Positions 1 to 8,411 are shown, counted from the stretch's first letter. The stretch is 53,775 nucleotides of DNA from Bradyrhizobium uaiense (GCF_010811875.1 NZ_VKHP01000028.1:1-53775), one strand, 5' to 3'. Translations and numbers: made by a program. Notes: generated from the letters alone by a model not told the origin.

Positions 1-1
1 G

Positions 2-79
2 TATTACATCCTCGATCTCTCGCCGCAGAATTCGCTGGTCCGGTTCCTGGTCGAGCGCGGCTTCACCGTGTTCATGATC
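2..79 (+). other. inverted phaC fragment
   Basis: Read on the + strand, these 26 codons give YYILDLSPQNSLVRFLVERG followed by FTVFMI. This is the stretch that should follow AWIMK in the PhaC protein encoded on the minus strand. The join falls in the 9-mer TTCATGATC at 71-79. Its reverse complement GATCATGAA is the normal AWIMK coding sequence, so in an intact gene the fragment would be flanked by 9-bp inverted repeats. Confidence 0.8.
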
Positions 80-867
80 CACGCCGGCACGATCAACACC
101 GGCTCGGGGCAAACGTCGGCTGTTGCAGGCGCGTACTGGATGAGCTCGATCAGCTCATTCCGGTAGACAACCTTGCCTTTGGTCACGGCAACGTCCTTCC
201 CAACCACAAACGGAGCAGGTCCGGGTTGTTTGGCGGTCAACTGGTCCCTGCAATCCTCCAGCCAGTTATGCCAGCCCGACACGAAGTTGCCGCCCCCCGA
301 ATCCATTGCCTCGCGCAGCACCTCGGGATTGCTGAACGCAAAGTTGGACGGAGCAACGACGTCGAGGCATTGCCGGATGGTGAAATCCACGACCGCTGCA
401 TTTGCTTTCGAGACGCCGTGCAGGCCGCTGGTCGCCGACTGCCACCATTGCTCCGCCAGCAGGAACGCCTGAGCCATGACGTTGAAGGCCGACAACGTCC
501 AATCCTGGCCGGCAAACCGGTTGTCACCTGGTTGAGGCTTGACCATGAACCAGGGCTGCCAGGCCGCGTGCGGCGTCGACACCATGCGCGCGAAACGCGA
601 TGCATCAGCAAGTGCACTCAAGCCCAGTTGAAGCCGTCTACCGGGTGAGGCCGCCAGATGGAGTTGCCAATCAGCGAAAGCGAGCGCAAGGCTCGCCGGT
701 GAAAGCCCGCCGGTCCATCGAGCCATTGCCGCGTGAACGAGTTGGTCGAGCGATTCAGTACCCGTCAATGGCTCGCTTTCGGGCTGAACTGAAGCAGGTG
801 CCCCGGCACCTGTCACATCGTCGTTAGCAGGAGATGCGGGCTGGTCGAGAACTGCCTGGACTGTCAT
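4..867 (-). pseudogene. phaC: PHB (polyhydroxyalkanoate) synthase PhaC, 5' part only, broken by an inverted fragment
   Basis: Class I poly(3-hydroxyalkanoate) synthase polymerises (R)-3-hydroxyacyl-CoA into storage granules. The 287 residues match the N-terminal PhaC domain, including VVYRNELIELIQY and the strand PVLIVPAWIM that begins the alpha/beta-hydrolase core. The family is usually about 560-620 aa, so the catalytic Cys, Asp and His are all missing. After AWIM the frame becomes unrelated and hits TAA at 4-6. The expected continuation (YYILDLSPQNSLV...) is present at 2-79 on the opposite strand. The ATG at 867 overlaps the stop of the upstream gene by 4 bases, so this is the last gene of a phaB-CBS-eRF1-like-phaC operon. 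Identity of the N-terminal part is secure; whether the break is biological or an assembly fault is open. Confidence 0.85.
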
Positions 868-1253
868 CGCTCGCCTCCGAGGTGGAATCGCTTCCGCCCA
901 AGCGCCACGATCTCCGCGTCGGTCGGGTGATCGCTCGACTCAACATGCAAATTGAGGTCGGGCCGCTCCGCCCTGAGATACTGCGTCAGTTCGGCCTTCT
1001 CGATACCTGGACCGATGACGAGCAAATCGCTGCAACGGCTCACGGCCTCGCCCACCCTGGCGAGGAATGTGGCGTCGGCCTGGACGCGGCCATCGCCGAT
1101 CATATTCGCCTTGTGATGCAGATGCTGCGACGCCAAATGCGCATGGACGGTTGTCGTGGCGACGCCCGTCAATCCAACGCCGAAAACCCTCGCAACAAGG
1201 TGGTCGATCCAAACGACGGCGTGCGCATGTGATTGCAGGGTCATCTCGCTCAT
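864..1253 (-). CDS. eRF1-like small protein (translational machinery / host-attachment family)
   Basis: 129 aa. It resembles short rhizobial proteins annotated as translational machinery protein, which carry a fold related to archaeal/eukaryotic release factor domain 3. Visible family features are the opening HAVVWIDHLVARVFGV, a central HHKAN motif, the strand DLLVIGPGIEKAELTQYL and a late DHPTDAEIVALGRKRF. No enzymatic residues can be named. It overlaps the CBS gene upstream and phaC downstream by 4 bases (ATGA) at each end, which implies translational coupling in one operon. The biological role of these short forms is unknown; related genes are often found with stress and PHB genes. Family assignment is from pattern memory. 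Confidence 0.7.
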   Translation of the reverse strand: MSEMTLQSHAHAVVWIDHLVARVFGVGLTGVATTTVHAHLASQHLHHKANMIGDGRVQADATFLARVGEAVSRCSDLLVIGPGIEKAELTQYLRAERPDLNLHVESSDHPTDAEIVALGRKRFHLGGER

Positions 1254-1729
1254 GAAGTAGCTCCGGTACCTTCTTTCTCTGCTTCTCTCAATCGGCGCGC
1301 CAATGCCGCAAGCAGCTCCCTGCGGCTGACAATACCGACGACGGTTCCGGCGCCGAGCACCGGAATCTGGGCGACATTGTAGATATCCATCTGCGCGACG
1401 ACGTCCTCGATCGATGCCTCGACATCGACGGTGATCGGCGAGCTACTCATGAGCGAGCCGACCTGCTGCGTGCGCATGCGTTCGCGTTCGGGTGTATTCT
1501 CCGCAATGCCGAGCAGCGACTCCAGCCAGTTTCCGGACGGGGGACTGATGCCGAGCTCGTCACGGTGAAGGAAATCGCCCTCCGAAACCACGCCGACGAG
1601 GTCGCCGGCGTCATCAATTACCGGCAGGCCGCGCTGATCGGTCTCAAGCAGCAGTTCGACGGCATAGAGCACAGTGGCGGTCGGTTTGACCGTCGCGAAC
1701 GAACTGCGCATTACATCGGTTGCGAGCAT
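1250..1729 (-). CDS. CBS-pair protein (no BON domain)
   Basis: 159 aa with two CBS motifs: residues about 7-62 (MRSSFATVKPTATVLYAVEL... GVVSEGDFLHR) and about 93-150 (MSSSPITVDVEASIEDVV... GIVSRRELLAAL). A CBS pair usually forms a Bateman module that binds adenine nucleotides or related ligands and acts as an energy or redox sensor. A charged linker of about 30 residues separates the motifs. A GGGGAG ribosome site lies upstream and phaB ends 15 bases before it, so it is cotranscribed with phaB and the genes after it. It is closest in layout to the second BON-less copy at 16219-16680. Ligand unknown. Confidence 0.85.
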   Translation of the reverse strand: MLATDVMRSSFATVKPTATVLYAVELLLETDQRGLPVIDDAGDLVGVVSEGDFLHRDELGISPPSGNWLESLLGIAENTPERERMRTQQVGSLMSSSPITVDVEASIEDVVAQMDIYNVAQIPVLGAGTVVGIVSRRELLAALARRLREAEKEGTGATS

Positions 1730-1744
1730 AGTCGTCGCTCCCCT

Positions 1745-2470
1745 TCAACACATGTGCTGGCCGCCATTGATCGACAGCGTCGACCCGGTGATGAACCCCG
1801 CTTCGTCGGCGGCAAGAAAGGCGACGACACGGGCAATCTCTTCCGGCTGTCCCAGCCGCCCGACCGGGATCTGCGGCAGAATGGAGTTCTGCATGACATC
1901 TGCCGGCACCGCGGACAGCATCTCGGTATTGATATAGCCCGGGCAGATCGCGTTCACCGTGATCCCAAATCGCGCGCTTTCAAGCGCGAGCGCGCGAGTG
2001 AAGCCGAGCTCGGCGGCCTTCGCGGCTGCATAATTCGTCTGGCCGATTTGACCCTTCTGCCCGTTGATCGACGAGATGTTGATGATCCGACCGAACTTGC
2101 GCGCCCGCATGCCCTCGATAAGGGCCCGGCACATGTTGAATAGCGAATCGAGATCGGTTCGGATCACCGCGTCCCATTGCGGCTTCGTCATGCGATGCAG
2201 TGTGGCGTCGCGCACGATACCGGCGTTATTGACCAGGATGTCGATCGGGCCCAACGCCGCCTCCACCTCGCGAACGCCGGCTGCACAGGCCTGAAAGTTC
2301 GCCACATCCCACTGGAATACGGGAATTCCGGTCTGATCCTGAAACGACCACGCGGCCTCCGCATTTCCGGCATAGCTGGCCGCCACCCGGCATCCGGCAG
2401 CAGCGAGGGCCCGCGAAATCGCTGCGCCAATTCCTCTGCTTCCACCTGTAACCAACGCAACGCGCGCCAT
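1745..2470 (-). CDS. phaB: acetoacetyl-CoA reductase (short-chain dehydrogenase)
   Basis: 241 aa, the usual PhaB length. It reduces acetoacetyl-CoA to (R)-3-hydroxybutyryl-CoA, the monomer for the PHB synthase in the same operon. The Rossmann NADP site TGGSRGIG is at about residues 8-15, the NNAG motif follows, and the catalytic Ser-Tyr-Lys set is seen as ISSINGQKGQIGQTNYAAAK. The start chosen is ATG at 2470 (MARVALVTGG), with GGAGGG about 8 bases upstream; an ATG 27 bases earlier has no such site. First gene of the minus-strand operon, with a perfect FixK-type box 52 bases upstream (2522-2535), so low-oxygen induction is likely. Confidence 0.92.
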   Translation of the reverse strand: MARVALVTGGSRGIGAAISRALAAAGCRVAASYAGNAEAAWSFQDQTGIPVFQWDVANFQACAAGVREVEAALGPIDILVNNAGIVRDATLHRMTKPQWDAVIRTDLDSLFNMCRALIEGMRARKFGRIINISSINGQKGQIGQTNYAAAKAAELGFTRALALESARFGITVNAICPGYINTEMLSAVPADVMQNSILPQIPVGRLGQPEEIARVVAFLAADEAGFITGSTLSINGGQHMC

Positions 2471-2521
2471 GCCGGCCCTCCAAACTGGGCACAACATTTG
2501 CGCGAAGGAGCGCTCAATGAA

Positions 2522-2535
2522 TTGATCTCGCTCAA
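2522..2535. promoter_or_regulatory. FixK/FNR box between phaB and the stress-protein gene
   Basis: TTGATCTCGCTCAA, a perfect TTGA-N6-TCAA. It lies 52 bases before phaB (minus) and 97 bases before the universal stress protein gene (plus), so it could serve either or both divergent units. Confidence 0.75.
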
Positions 2536-2631
2536 TCAGAATCCACGAACGCGCATGAGGCAGATCAAATTGGCTCGCCTCGACCCGTGCTTTGATGGCA
2601 CTTGCTTTTACACCCTTTTGGAGAATGGCCC

Positions 2632-3468
2632 ATGTTCAAGAACATCCTGGTCCACATTCCGACGGAGCTGTCGCCACGTCCTGCGATCGACGGATCGGTC
2701 TCGCTCGCGCTCGGCACCGGTGCCCATCTGGACGCAATGGCAATCGGCTACGAGACTGCCAGCGTGCCGTTGGTCGTTGAAGGGGGCGCGGCGGTCGCTT
2801 CGCTGTACGAGGTCGAACACGAACAGGCACTCGAACGCGCCGATGCGGCGCTGCGGGTCTTCGACATCGAGGCGCGGAATGCGGGGATATCCTACACGAG
2901 CCGCGCCGTGGGTGCGCTCCCCATCGATGCTCGCGAGATCATCTGCGCGAACGCACGACTGCACGATCTGACAGTGGTGGTGCAGCCGCTGGGCGAATAC
3001 AACAGCTACGACAACGTGATCCCGCGCGAGCTCCTGTTCCGGGCCGGTGGCCCCGTCCTTTTCATGCCATACACGTTCCACGGCGCATTTTCGGCGAAGC
3101 GCATCGGGATCTGCTGGGATGGCAGCCGGCTTGCCGCCCGCGCGCTGCATGACGCGATGCCTCTGCTACACGCAGCCGACGCTCTCGTGGTCATCGCCAT
3201 TGACGGCCCTGACCCAATCCCCGCGGAAAGCTCCACCGACCATCTGGTGCACTATCTTGCAAAGGCGGGTCTTCCGGCCAAGATCACGTCGTTGCCGGCG
3301 TCCCGATCGGAAGTCCAGTCGATCCTGCTGTCGATTGCGGCGGATGAGAGCCTCGACCTTCTGGTGATGGGTGGATACGGCCACTCCCGGCTGCAGGAAA
3401 CCCTGCTCGGCGGCGTGACGCGCGCCATGCTGCGCGTGATGACGGTTCCAGTCCTGATGTCCCATTGA
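2632..3468 (+). CDS. universal stress protein, two UspA-like halves
   Basis: 278 aa. The N-terminal half opens with MFKNILVHI, typical of UspA. The C-terminal half contains VMGGYGHSRLQETLLGGVT, close to the GX2GX9G(S/T) ATP-binding signature but with Gly-Val where the Ser/Thr is expected after the last Gly. Tandem UspA proteins are cytoplasmic, bind ATP or AMP and are commonly induced by hypoxia and stationary phase. Start ATG at 2632 is preceded by GGAG. A FixK-type box lies about 100 bases upstream. The small cytochrome gene begins 27 bases after the stop, so the two may be cotranscribed. Confidence 0.88.
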   Translation: MFKNILVHIPTELSPRPAIDGSVSLALGTGAHLDAMAIGYETASVPLVVEGGAAVASLYEVEHEQALERADAALRVFDIEARNAGISYTSRAVGALPIDAREIICANARLHDLTVVVQPLGEYNSYDNVIPRELLFRAGGPVLFMPYTFHGAFSAKRIGICWDGSRLAARALHDAMPLLHAADALVVIAIDGPDPIPAESSTDHLVHYLAKAGLPAKITSLPASRSEVQSILLSIAADESLDLLVMGGYGHSRLQETLLGGVTRAMLRVMTVPVLMSH

Positions 3469-3495
3469 GCGTCAATTGACCTGAGGCATACCGTC

Positions 3496-3840
3496 ATGAC
3501 GTTCCGTCATTCAGTCGGCTACGGCTTCGCCGTTGTTGTCAGCGCGATCTGCACCGCGTTGGCTCCAGCCGCCGCTGATCAAGAGCAAGGCCGTCGCCTT
3601 GCGCAGCTTTACTGCGCCCGCTGCCATGCGATCGACCGGGTGAGCCCGAGCCCGCTGAGGATAGCACCACCGTTCCGGACATTACACGAACGCTATCCAG
3701 TCGAGATGCTGCAGGAGGCGTTAGCGGAAGGGATCGTCACCGGTCATCCGACCATGCCTCAGTTCAGCTTCGAGCCCGACCAGGTGGGCGACTTTATGCT
3801 GTTCTTGAAATCTCTGGAGCGCGGCCAAACGGACCGTTGA
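3496..3840 (+). CDS. small c-type cytochrome
   Basis: 114 aa with a Sec signal peptide (residues 1 to about 27, ending APAAADQ) and one haem-binding CARCH motif at about residues 40-44. A likely distal Met ligand lies in GHPTMPQF. The mature protein is a periplasmic class I cytochrome c of about 9 kDa, probably an electron carrier used at low oxygen, judging by its neighbours. It follows the stress protein by 27 bases. Its TGA stop (3838-3840) is built into the FixK-type box that serves the next gene. Confidence 0.88.
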   Translation: MTFRHSVGYGFAVVVSAICTALAPAAADQEQGRRLAQLYCARCHAIDRVSPSPLRIAPPFRTLHERYPVEMLQEALAEGIVTGHPTMPQFSFEPDQVGDFMLFLKSLERGQTDR

Positions 3841-3850
3841 GCCAGGTCAA
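3837..3850. promoter_or_regulatory. FixK/FNR box before the CBS-BON gene at 3905
   Basis: TTGAGCCAGGTCAA, perfect TTGA-N6-TCAA, 54 bases before the ATG at 3905. The left half-site contains the stop codon of the cytochrome gene. Confidence 0.75.
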
Positions 3851-3904
3851 TATGCAGAGTGTCACGCAGCTTTATTGTTCAACTATCAACACGGAGGGTC
3901 CGAC

Positions 3905-4627
3905 ATGCGTGCGCATCAGATCATGACCAAACATATCATCGCCGTCAGCCCGCACACGAAGATCCTGGATGCGGCCAACATTATGCTGCGATGTCACCTC
4001 AGCGGGCTGCCGGTGATGGACGAAGACGGGACGCTCAGGGGCATGGTCTCCGAGGGAGATTTCCTGGAGCGCGGAGAGATCGGCACAGGGCACAAGCGCT
4101 CAGCATGGCTGGAACTGTTCACCGGCGTGGGTCGCGCGGCGACCGATTTCGTGCACGAGCGCGGCCGCAAGGTCGAAGATGTCATGACGACGAACCCGGT
4201 CACCGTCGATGAGCAGACGCCGCTCGACGAGATCGTGCATCTGATGCACAAGCACGGCGTGAAGCGGGTGCCGGTAGTGAACGGCAAGGTCATGGTCGGA
4301 ATCGTTACCCGGGCGGATATCCTGCAGGCCGTCGCGTCACTGGCTCGCGAAGTGCCTGATCCGACGGCCGATGATACCCACATCCGTAAACGGATCCTGC
4401 GCGAAATCAATGCCACCGGCTGGCGGCCGGCCGGCTTCCAGGTCTGGGTGCGCAACGGCGCCGTGCATCTGCACGGCCTGATCTTCGATGACCGCGCACG
4501 TCAGGCCGCAATCGTGCTCGCCGAGAACACCTCTGGCGTCAAGGAAGTTCACGATCACCTCTGCTTCGTCGATGGCTACTCCGGCTACTACGTGGAGTCC
4601 CCGGAGGACATCAAGGCGGCTGGTTGA
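3905..4627 (+). CDS. CBS-CBS-BON protein, copy 1
   Basis: 240 aa: CBS 1 (about residues 7-60, MTKHIIAVSPHTKILDAANI), a linker of about 40 residues with HKRSAWLELF and DFVHERGRKVEDVM, CBS 2 (about 95-150) and a C-terminal BON domain (about 160-225; GAVHLHGLIFDDRARQAAIV). CBS pairs bind adenosyl nucleotides; BON domains bind phospholipid or other ligands in known examples. The tail HDHLCFVDGYSGYYVESPED recurs almost unchanged in copies 3 and 4 of this window. Start MRAHQIM has GGAGGG upstream. It probably works as a soluble sensor or modulator under hypoxia, since a FixK-type box precedes it. Exact function unknown. Confidence 0.87.
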   Translation: MRAHQIMTKHIIAVSPHTKILDAANIMLRCHLSGLPVMDEDGTLRGMVSEGDFLERGEIGTGHKRSAWLELFTGVGRAATDFVHERGRKVEDVMTTNPVTVDEQTPLDEIVHLMHKHGVKRVPVVNGKVMVGIVTRADILQAVASLAREVPDPTADDTHIRKRILREINATGWRPAGFQVWVRNGAVHLHGLIFDDRARQAAIVLAENTSGVKEVHDHLCFVDGYSGYYVESPEDIKAAG

Positions 4628-4646
4628 TCAAATCGAGGAGCCCGAC

Positions 4647-4814
4647 ATGGCAATGAGTACACTAATTGTCGTTTCAGCCGTCTGTCTCATCTTCGCGATC
4701 TTTGCGCTCGTGCTCGCCCTGACCGATCGCAGCACGACGCGTTGGCTGCGCCAGCGCGACGACGAGAATCGCGCCAGCACGCGAGCCTCCTTTCCTGACA
4801 AGCACGTCGCCTGA
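4647..4814 (+). CDS. small single-span membrane protein
   Basis: 55 aa: one hydrophobic segment at about residues 4-26 (STLIVVSAVCLIFAIFALVL), then a basic and charged tail rich in Arg. Start ATG at 4647 with GAGGAG just upstream and only 19 bases after the stop of the CBS-BON gene, so it is very likely cotranscribed with it. No family recognised. A similar small membrane protein precedes CBS-BON copy 4 at 12454, which suggests a recurring partner for these proteins, but that link is inference. Confidence 0.65.
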   Translation: MAMSTLIVVSAVCLIFAIFALVLALTDRSTTRWLRQRDDENRASTRASFPDKHVA

Positions 4815-4881
4815 TCCAGCTCTCAATTCATGCGTTGCGAGACCGTTGTCTCGCAGCGTGCGGAGGCTTATGTCCCGCGCC

Positions 4882-4897
4882 TACGTATAAATACGTA
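4882..4897. promoter_or_regulatory. perfect palindrome upstream of fixK, candidate FixJ operator
   Basis: TACGTAT-AA-ATACGTA, a 7+2+7 perfect inverted repeat, with CTACTTAGGGGAAAT just after it (4906-4920). TACGTAG-like cores are known for the response regulator FixJ, which drives fixK genes in rhizobia. It lies 94 bases before the fixK start, the expected zone. Assignment to FixJ is by resemblance only. Confidence 0.45.
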
Positions 4898-4991
4898 AGG
4901 GGCTTCTACTTAGGGGAAATATCCAAATTTCCGAATTCAGGAGATGCGATCAATCTGTCTCCATCGATCTTCCCATCCATGGAGCGTCGCC

Positions 4992-5669
4992 ATGCAGACC
5001 CAGACCGCAATTTCTCACGAGAACAGCCGCCACCCGACCAGCACCCTCAGCCGGCACGTGCACGTTGAGGGGCCTTTCGGCATGATCGGGACATCGATGC
5101 GATTCGCGCGCAACAGCGAGATCTATGGCGAAGACGAGGCCGCGGAATACCTCTACCAGGTCGTTTCAGGCGCCGTCCGAACCTACAAGATTCTGGAAGA
5201 TGGACGTCGCCAGATCGGCGCATTCTATCTGCCCGGCGATATCTTCGGCTTCGAGGCCGGCGAGACCCATATCTCTTCGGCTGAGGCCGTCTCCGAGGCG
5301 CGGGTTATCGTGGTCAAGCGCGCCGCGCTCATGGTCCGTGCGACTCACGAAAAGGATCTGGCACGGCAGCTATGGGATGCGACGGCCCAGGAATTGCGTC
5401 GCTTCCAGGAGCACCTGATGCTCCTGATCTGCAGCGCCGAAGATCGTGTCGTCGGCTTCCTGCACGATATGGCGCGTCGCGCCGTCAAGAATGCAGCCAT
5501 CGAGCTTCCAATGTCGCGACAAGATATCGCCGACTACCTCGGTCTGACGATCGAAACGGTGTCACGCACCTTTACCCAGCTCGAGCAGAGCGGCGTGATC
5601 TCACTCCCGACCTCGCGACGAGTGCAATTGCGCAACCGCGCGGTGACAAGCCGGACCATGGCGGCGTGA
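4992..5669 (+). CDS. fixK: FixK-type CRP/FNR family transcription regulator
   Basis: 225 aa: a cyclic-nucleotide-like beta-barrel (about residues 25-125, with PGDIFGFEAGETH), a dimer helix and a C-terminal winged helix (DIADYLGLTIETVSRTFTQLE). The reading helix keeps Glu188 and Arg192 of the E-T-V-S-R motif that recognises TTGA half-sites. The N-terminal cysteines of FNR are absent, as in FixK proteins. At the place where B. diazoefficiens FixK2 has its redox-sensitive Cys183, this protein has Ser175 (PMSRQDIA). Start ATG at 4992 has GGAGC upstream. hemN follows after 52 bases. It is the obvious candidate to bind the many boxes in this window. Confidence 0.88.
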   Translation: MQTQTAISHENSRHPTSTLSRHVHVEGPFGMIGTSMRFARNSEIYGEDEAAEYLYQVVSGAVRTYKILEDGRRQIGAFYLPGDIFGFEAGETHISSAEAVSEARVIVVKRAALMVRATHEKDLARQLWDATAQELRRFQEHLMLLICSAEDRVVGFLHDMARRAVKNAAIELPMSRQDIADYLGLTIETVSRTFTQLEQSGVISLPTSRRVQLRNRAVTSRTMAA

Positions 5670-5721
5670 GAAGGACGCGCCAGGCTTCGAAAATCGGCCG
5701 CAACTGAGAGGCGGGAATCGA

Positions 5722-7074
5722 ATGCGGTCGAATCTGGCGATCACCTACGGGCAGGACAGGCTGCCACGCTACACCAGCTACCCCACAGCGCCGCATTTTT
5801 CTGCGGAGATCGGCGAGGCTGATTACCGGACATGGCTCAGGTCGGTTCCAACTCGGCGGCCGGCCTCGATCTACCTGCATGTGCCGTTTTGCCGGTCGAT
5901 GTGCTGGTACTGCGGGTGCCATACCTCCATCACCAGCCGCGACGAACCGGTGGCCATTTACGCTGCCGGCCTTCGCACCGAAGCGCATCTCGTCGCGGAG
6001 GCGATCGGTCAGCGTTTGCCGGTCTCCCACATCCATTTCGGCGGCGGCACCCCGACGGTCATGACGCCCGAAACGTTCGCCGACCTCGTCAGCGCCCTGC
6101 GCCACTCATTCTTCGTGCAGCCCGACGCCGAGATCGCCGTCGAGATCGATCCCCGCACCCTGACCGAGCCGATGGCGGAGGCGTTGGGCTACAGCGGCGT
6201 CAACCGCGCGAGCCTCGGCGTCCAGAGCTTCGATCCCGTCGTTCAGCACGCGATCAACCGCTCGCAGAGCCTTGAGCAGACCGCGGAAGCGCTCGAACGG
6301 CTGCGTCGTGCTGGCGTCGGCCGCATCAACGTCGACCTGCTCTACGGCCTGCCCGCCCAAACTGTCGATTCCTGTCTGGACACCATCGACAAATGCATCG
6401 CGCTGCGGCCCGGCCGGTTCTCCGTGTTCGGATACGCCCACATTCCATCCTTCAAGAAGCACCAACGCATGATCGACGAGGCGTCGCTGCCGGGCAGCCT
6501 CGAGCGGCATCGTCAGTCCGAAGCGATCGCGCGGGCACTCACCGATGCCGGATACGTCCGCATCGGCCTCGACCATTTCGCGCTCCCTAACGACAATCTG
6601 GCCACAGCGAAGCGCGCGGGCCGGCTGCGGCGCAACTTCCAGGGCTACACTGACGATTCTGCCGAGGTCCTGATTGGACTCGGTGCCAGCGCAATCGGCC
6701 GCATGCCGCAGGGCTTCGTGCAGAATGCAGTTGCGACACGCGATTACCTCGCGCGCATCGCCGAAGACCGACTTGCCACGGTCAAGGGCTACATGCTGAC
6801 GGCGGAGGACCGTTTCCGTTCCGACATCATCGAGCGCATCATGTGCGACATGGCCGTCGACCTGCCGCGGATATGCCGCCAGCACCACCGGGATCCGAGT
6901 TCGGTTGTCGTCGATCGCTCCCGGCTCGACAAGCTTATCGCGGACGGCGCCGTGACGATGAGGGGTGACCGCCTTTGTGTCAGCAATGACGCAGAGTTCC
7001 TGGTCCGAAGCGTCGCTGCGGCGTTCGACGCTCACCTTGGCCGCACCACGGCCCGGCATAGCCGAGCGGTCTAG
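5722..7074 (+). CDS. hemN: oxygen-independent coproporphyrinogen III dehydrogenase
   Basis: 450 aa, the normal HemN length. This radical-SAM enzyme converts coproporphyrinogen III to protoporphyrinogen IX without oxygen, keeping haem synthesis going for cytochromes under hypoxia. The [4Fe-4S] motif CRSMCWYC (CX3CX2C) is at about residues 59-66, followed by a SAM-binding GGGTP. HemN motifs such as GVNRASLGVQSFD and NVDLLYGLP are present. It follows fixK by 52 bases on the same strand with no box of its own, so it is probably cotranscribed with fixK. FixK control of hemN is well known in rhizobia. Confidence 0.93.
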   Translation: MRSNLAITYGQDRLPRYTSYPTAPHFSAEIGEADYRTWLRSVPTRRPASIYLHVPFCRSMCWYCGCHTSITSRDEPVAIYAAGLRTEAHLVAEAIGQRLPVSHIHFGGGTPTVMTPETFADLVSALRHSFFVQPDAEIAVEIDPRTLTEPMAEALGYSGVNRASLGVQSFDPVVQHAINRSQSLEQTAEALERLRRAGVGRINVDLLYGLPAQTVDSCLDTIDKCIALRPGRFSVFGYAHIPSFKKHQRMIDEASLPGSLERHRQSEAIARALTDAGYVRIGLDHFALPNDNLATAKRAGRLRRNFQGYTDDSAEVLIGLGASAIGRMPQGFVQNAVATRDYLARIAEDRLATVKGYMLTAEDRFRSDIIERIMCDMAVDLPRICRQHHRDPSSVVVDRSRLDKLIADGAVTMRGDRLCVSNDAEFLVRSVAAAFDAHLGRTTARHSRAV

Positions 7075-7117
7075 ATAGCGACCGTCTTTGCACCAAGCGG
7101 AGCCCAGTCCGGCCCCT

Positions 7118-8311
7118 CTATAACAGTTTCGGATGTTGCCGGCTTCGTTTGCCGATCCAGGTCATGCATGTCGCGAACAAAACGAGCGTCGCGACCCCTG
7201 CAGCGCTCACCACGAGTTGCGCCGCGATGCTGTTGGACACCTCGGTGAGATACAAACTCGCCAGCAGGGAAAGCACGACGGCGGCACAATAGGTTTCGAG
7301 CGAACGCTCGCCGCAGCGAATTGCTCCCTTCAGACCGACCACGGCAAATCCTCGCCAATTACGTGGCACGAACCTCGCCACGACGATGGCGATCGCCAGG
7401 AAATGCAGCAACCGCGACGGGTCCAGATCGGGCTTGTTGATCGGATAGATCAACCGCTCGATGTAGCCAGGAATCGCAGACGCCAACGGCTGGATCTCCC
7501 AGCTCAATGCGATCACGAGACCAAAACAGATGTAGGCTATCGCGAGTGCAACGACGGGCCCCGAGACTATTCTCGGCCACAACATCCGATAGCCTCGAAC
7601 CGCCCACCACGCCCCAAGAACGACCAGGAACTGCCAGGCAAGTGGATTGAAGTACCACTGATTGGTTGGCCACTCCGGCAAGTTCCAGCCGTACAATTGG
7701 ACCAGCGCATAGATTAACGCGGAGATCATCAGAGACGCGTTTGGAAATTCCAATATTCCCCAGAGGACTGGCGCAAACAATAGATGAAAGAACACGAAGG
7801 TCGGCAAGACATCCGTGTTCACGGGACGGTATGTCAAGATAGCGGCATAGATTAGTGCTGCACCAGGATTTTGCAGCAGGACCCGCACGTTGACTTCGTC
7901 CGCCAGGCGATCGCTTCCGAAGGCGTACACGATCATGGCAAGGGCCATGGTCAGGATGAGAAAAGCTGCATAGATCTCCCAGCTTCGCAGCAATGTATGC
8001 GCGAAAACTGAGGCCCACCCGTACCGAGCGCGGACACCGTTGTAACTCAGTGCACAGGTCACGCCGGATACGAACATGAAGACTTCGGTCGCATCGCTGA
8101 AGCCGTAATGGCGCAGCGTCCACCAGCTAAAGACATTGTTGGGGATGTGATCGAGGAAAATGCACCAGAGAGCAAGACCCCGGCATAGGTCCAGCCGGAG
8201 ATCGCGGTCTAGGGCCGGGCTGCCGTCGACCTGGGGATCAAAGGTCAGCGATGCGGAGCACCGACTGGCATTTCCGCCGTTCGAGCCACTGGTTGGACAA
8301 CCAGAAGGCAT
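7118..8311 (-). CDS. opgC: OpgC-type membrane acyltransferase
   Basis: 397 aa with about ten hydrophobic segments. OpgC proteins transfer succinyl or similar groups to osmoregulated periplasmic glucans at the inner membrane. The family signature is seen near the N-terminus: RDLRLDLCRGLALW, then LDHIPNN and HYGFSDATEVFMFVSG. It runs toward hemN (convergent). Divergent from the CBS-BON gene at 8474, with a perfect FixK box between them (8398-8411, 87 bases from this start), so it may share that control. A second opgC fragment is present at the right end of the window. Confidence 0.85.
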   Translation of the reverse strand: MPSGCPTSGSNGGNASRCSASLTFDPQVDGSPALDRDLRLDLCRGLALWCIFLDHIPNNVFSWWTLRHYGFSDATEVFMFVSGVTCALSYNGVRARYGWASVFAHTLLRSWEIYAAFLILTMALAMIVYAFGSDRLADEVNVRVLLQNPGAALIYAAILTYRPVNTDVLPTFVFFHLLFAPVLWGILEFPNASLMISALIYALVQLYGWNLPEWPTNQWYFNPLAWQFLVVLGAWWAVRGYRMLWPRIVSGPVVALAIAYICFGLVIALSWEIQPLASAIPGYIERLIYPINKPDLDPSRLLHFLAIAIVVARFVPRNWRGFAVVGLKGAIRCGERSLETYCAAVVLSLLASLYLTEVSNSIAAQLVVSAAGVATLVLFATCMTWIGKRSRQHPKLL

Positions 8312-8397
8312 GGTGACACTCGATCTTCGATCGGCTTACCAGGCTCGGTTGCCTGCCGTCACAGGTGACATATCAGCGCGATTACATGATCGTCCGG

Positions 8398-8411
8398 TTG
8401 ATAAGTATCAA
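8398..8411. promoter_or_regulatory. FixK/FNR box between opgC and CBS-BON copy 2
   Basis: TTGATAAGTATCAA, perfect TTGA-N6-TCAA, 63 bases before the GTG start at 8474 and 87 bases before the divergent opgC start at 8311. Confidence 0.75.

Noticed and set aside
7437..7453. TTGA...TCAA pair inside opgC
   Set aside because: Spacing is 9 bases rather than 6 and it lies within a conserved coding region.
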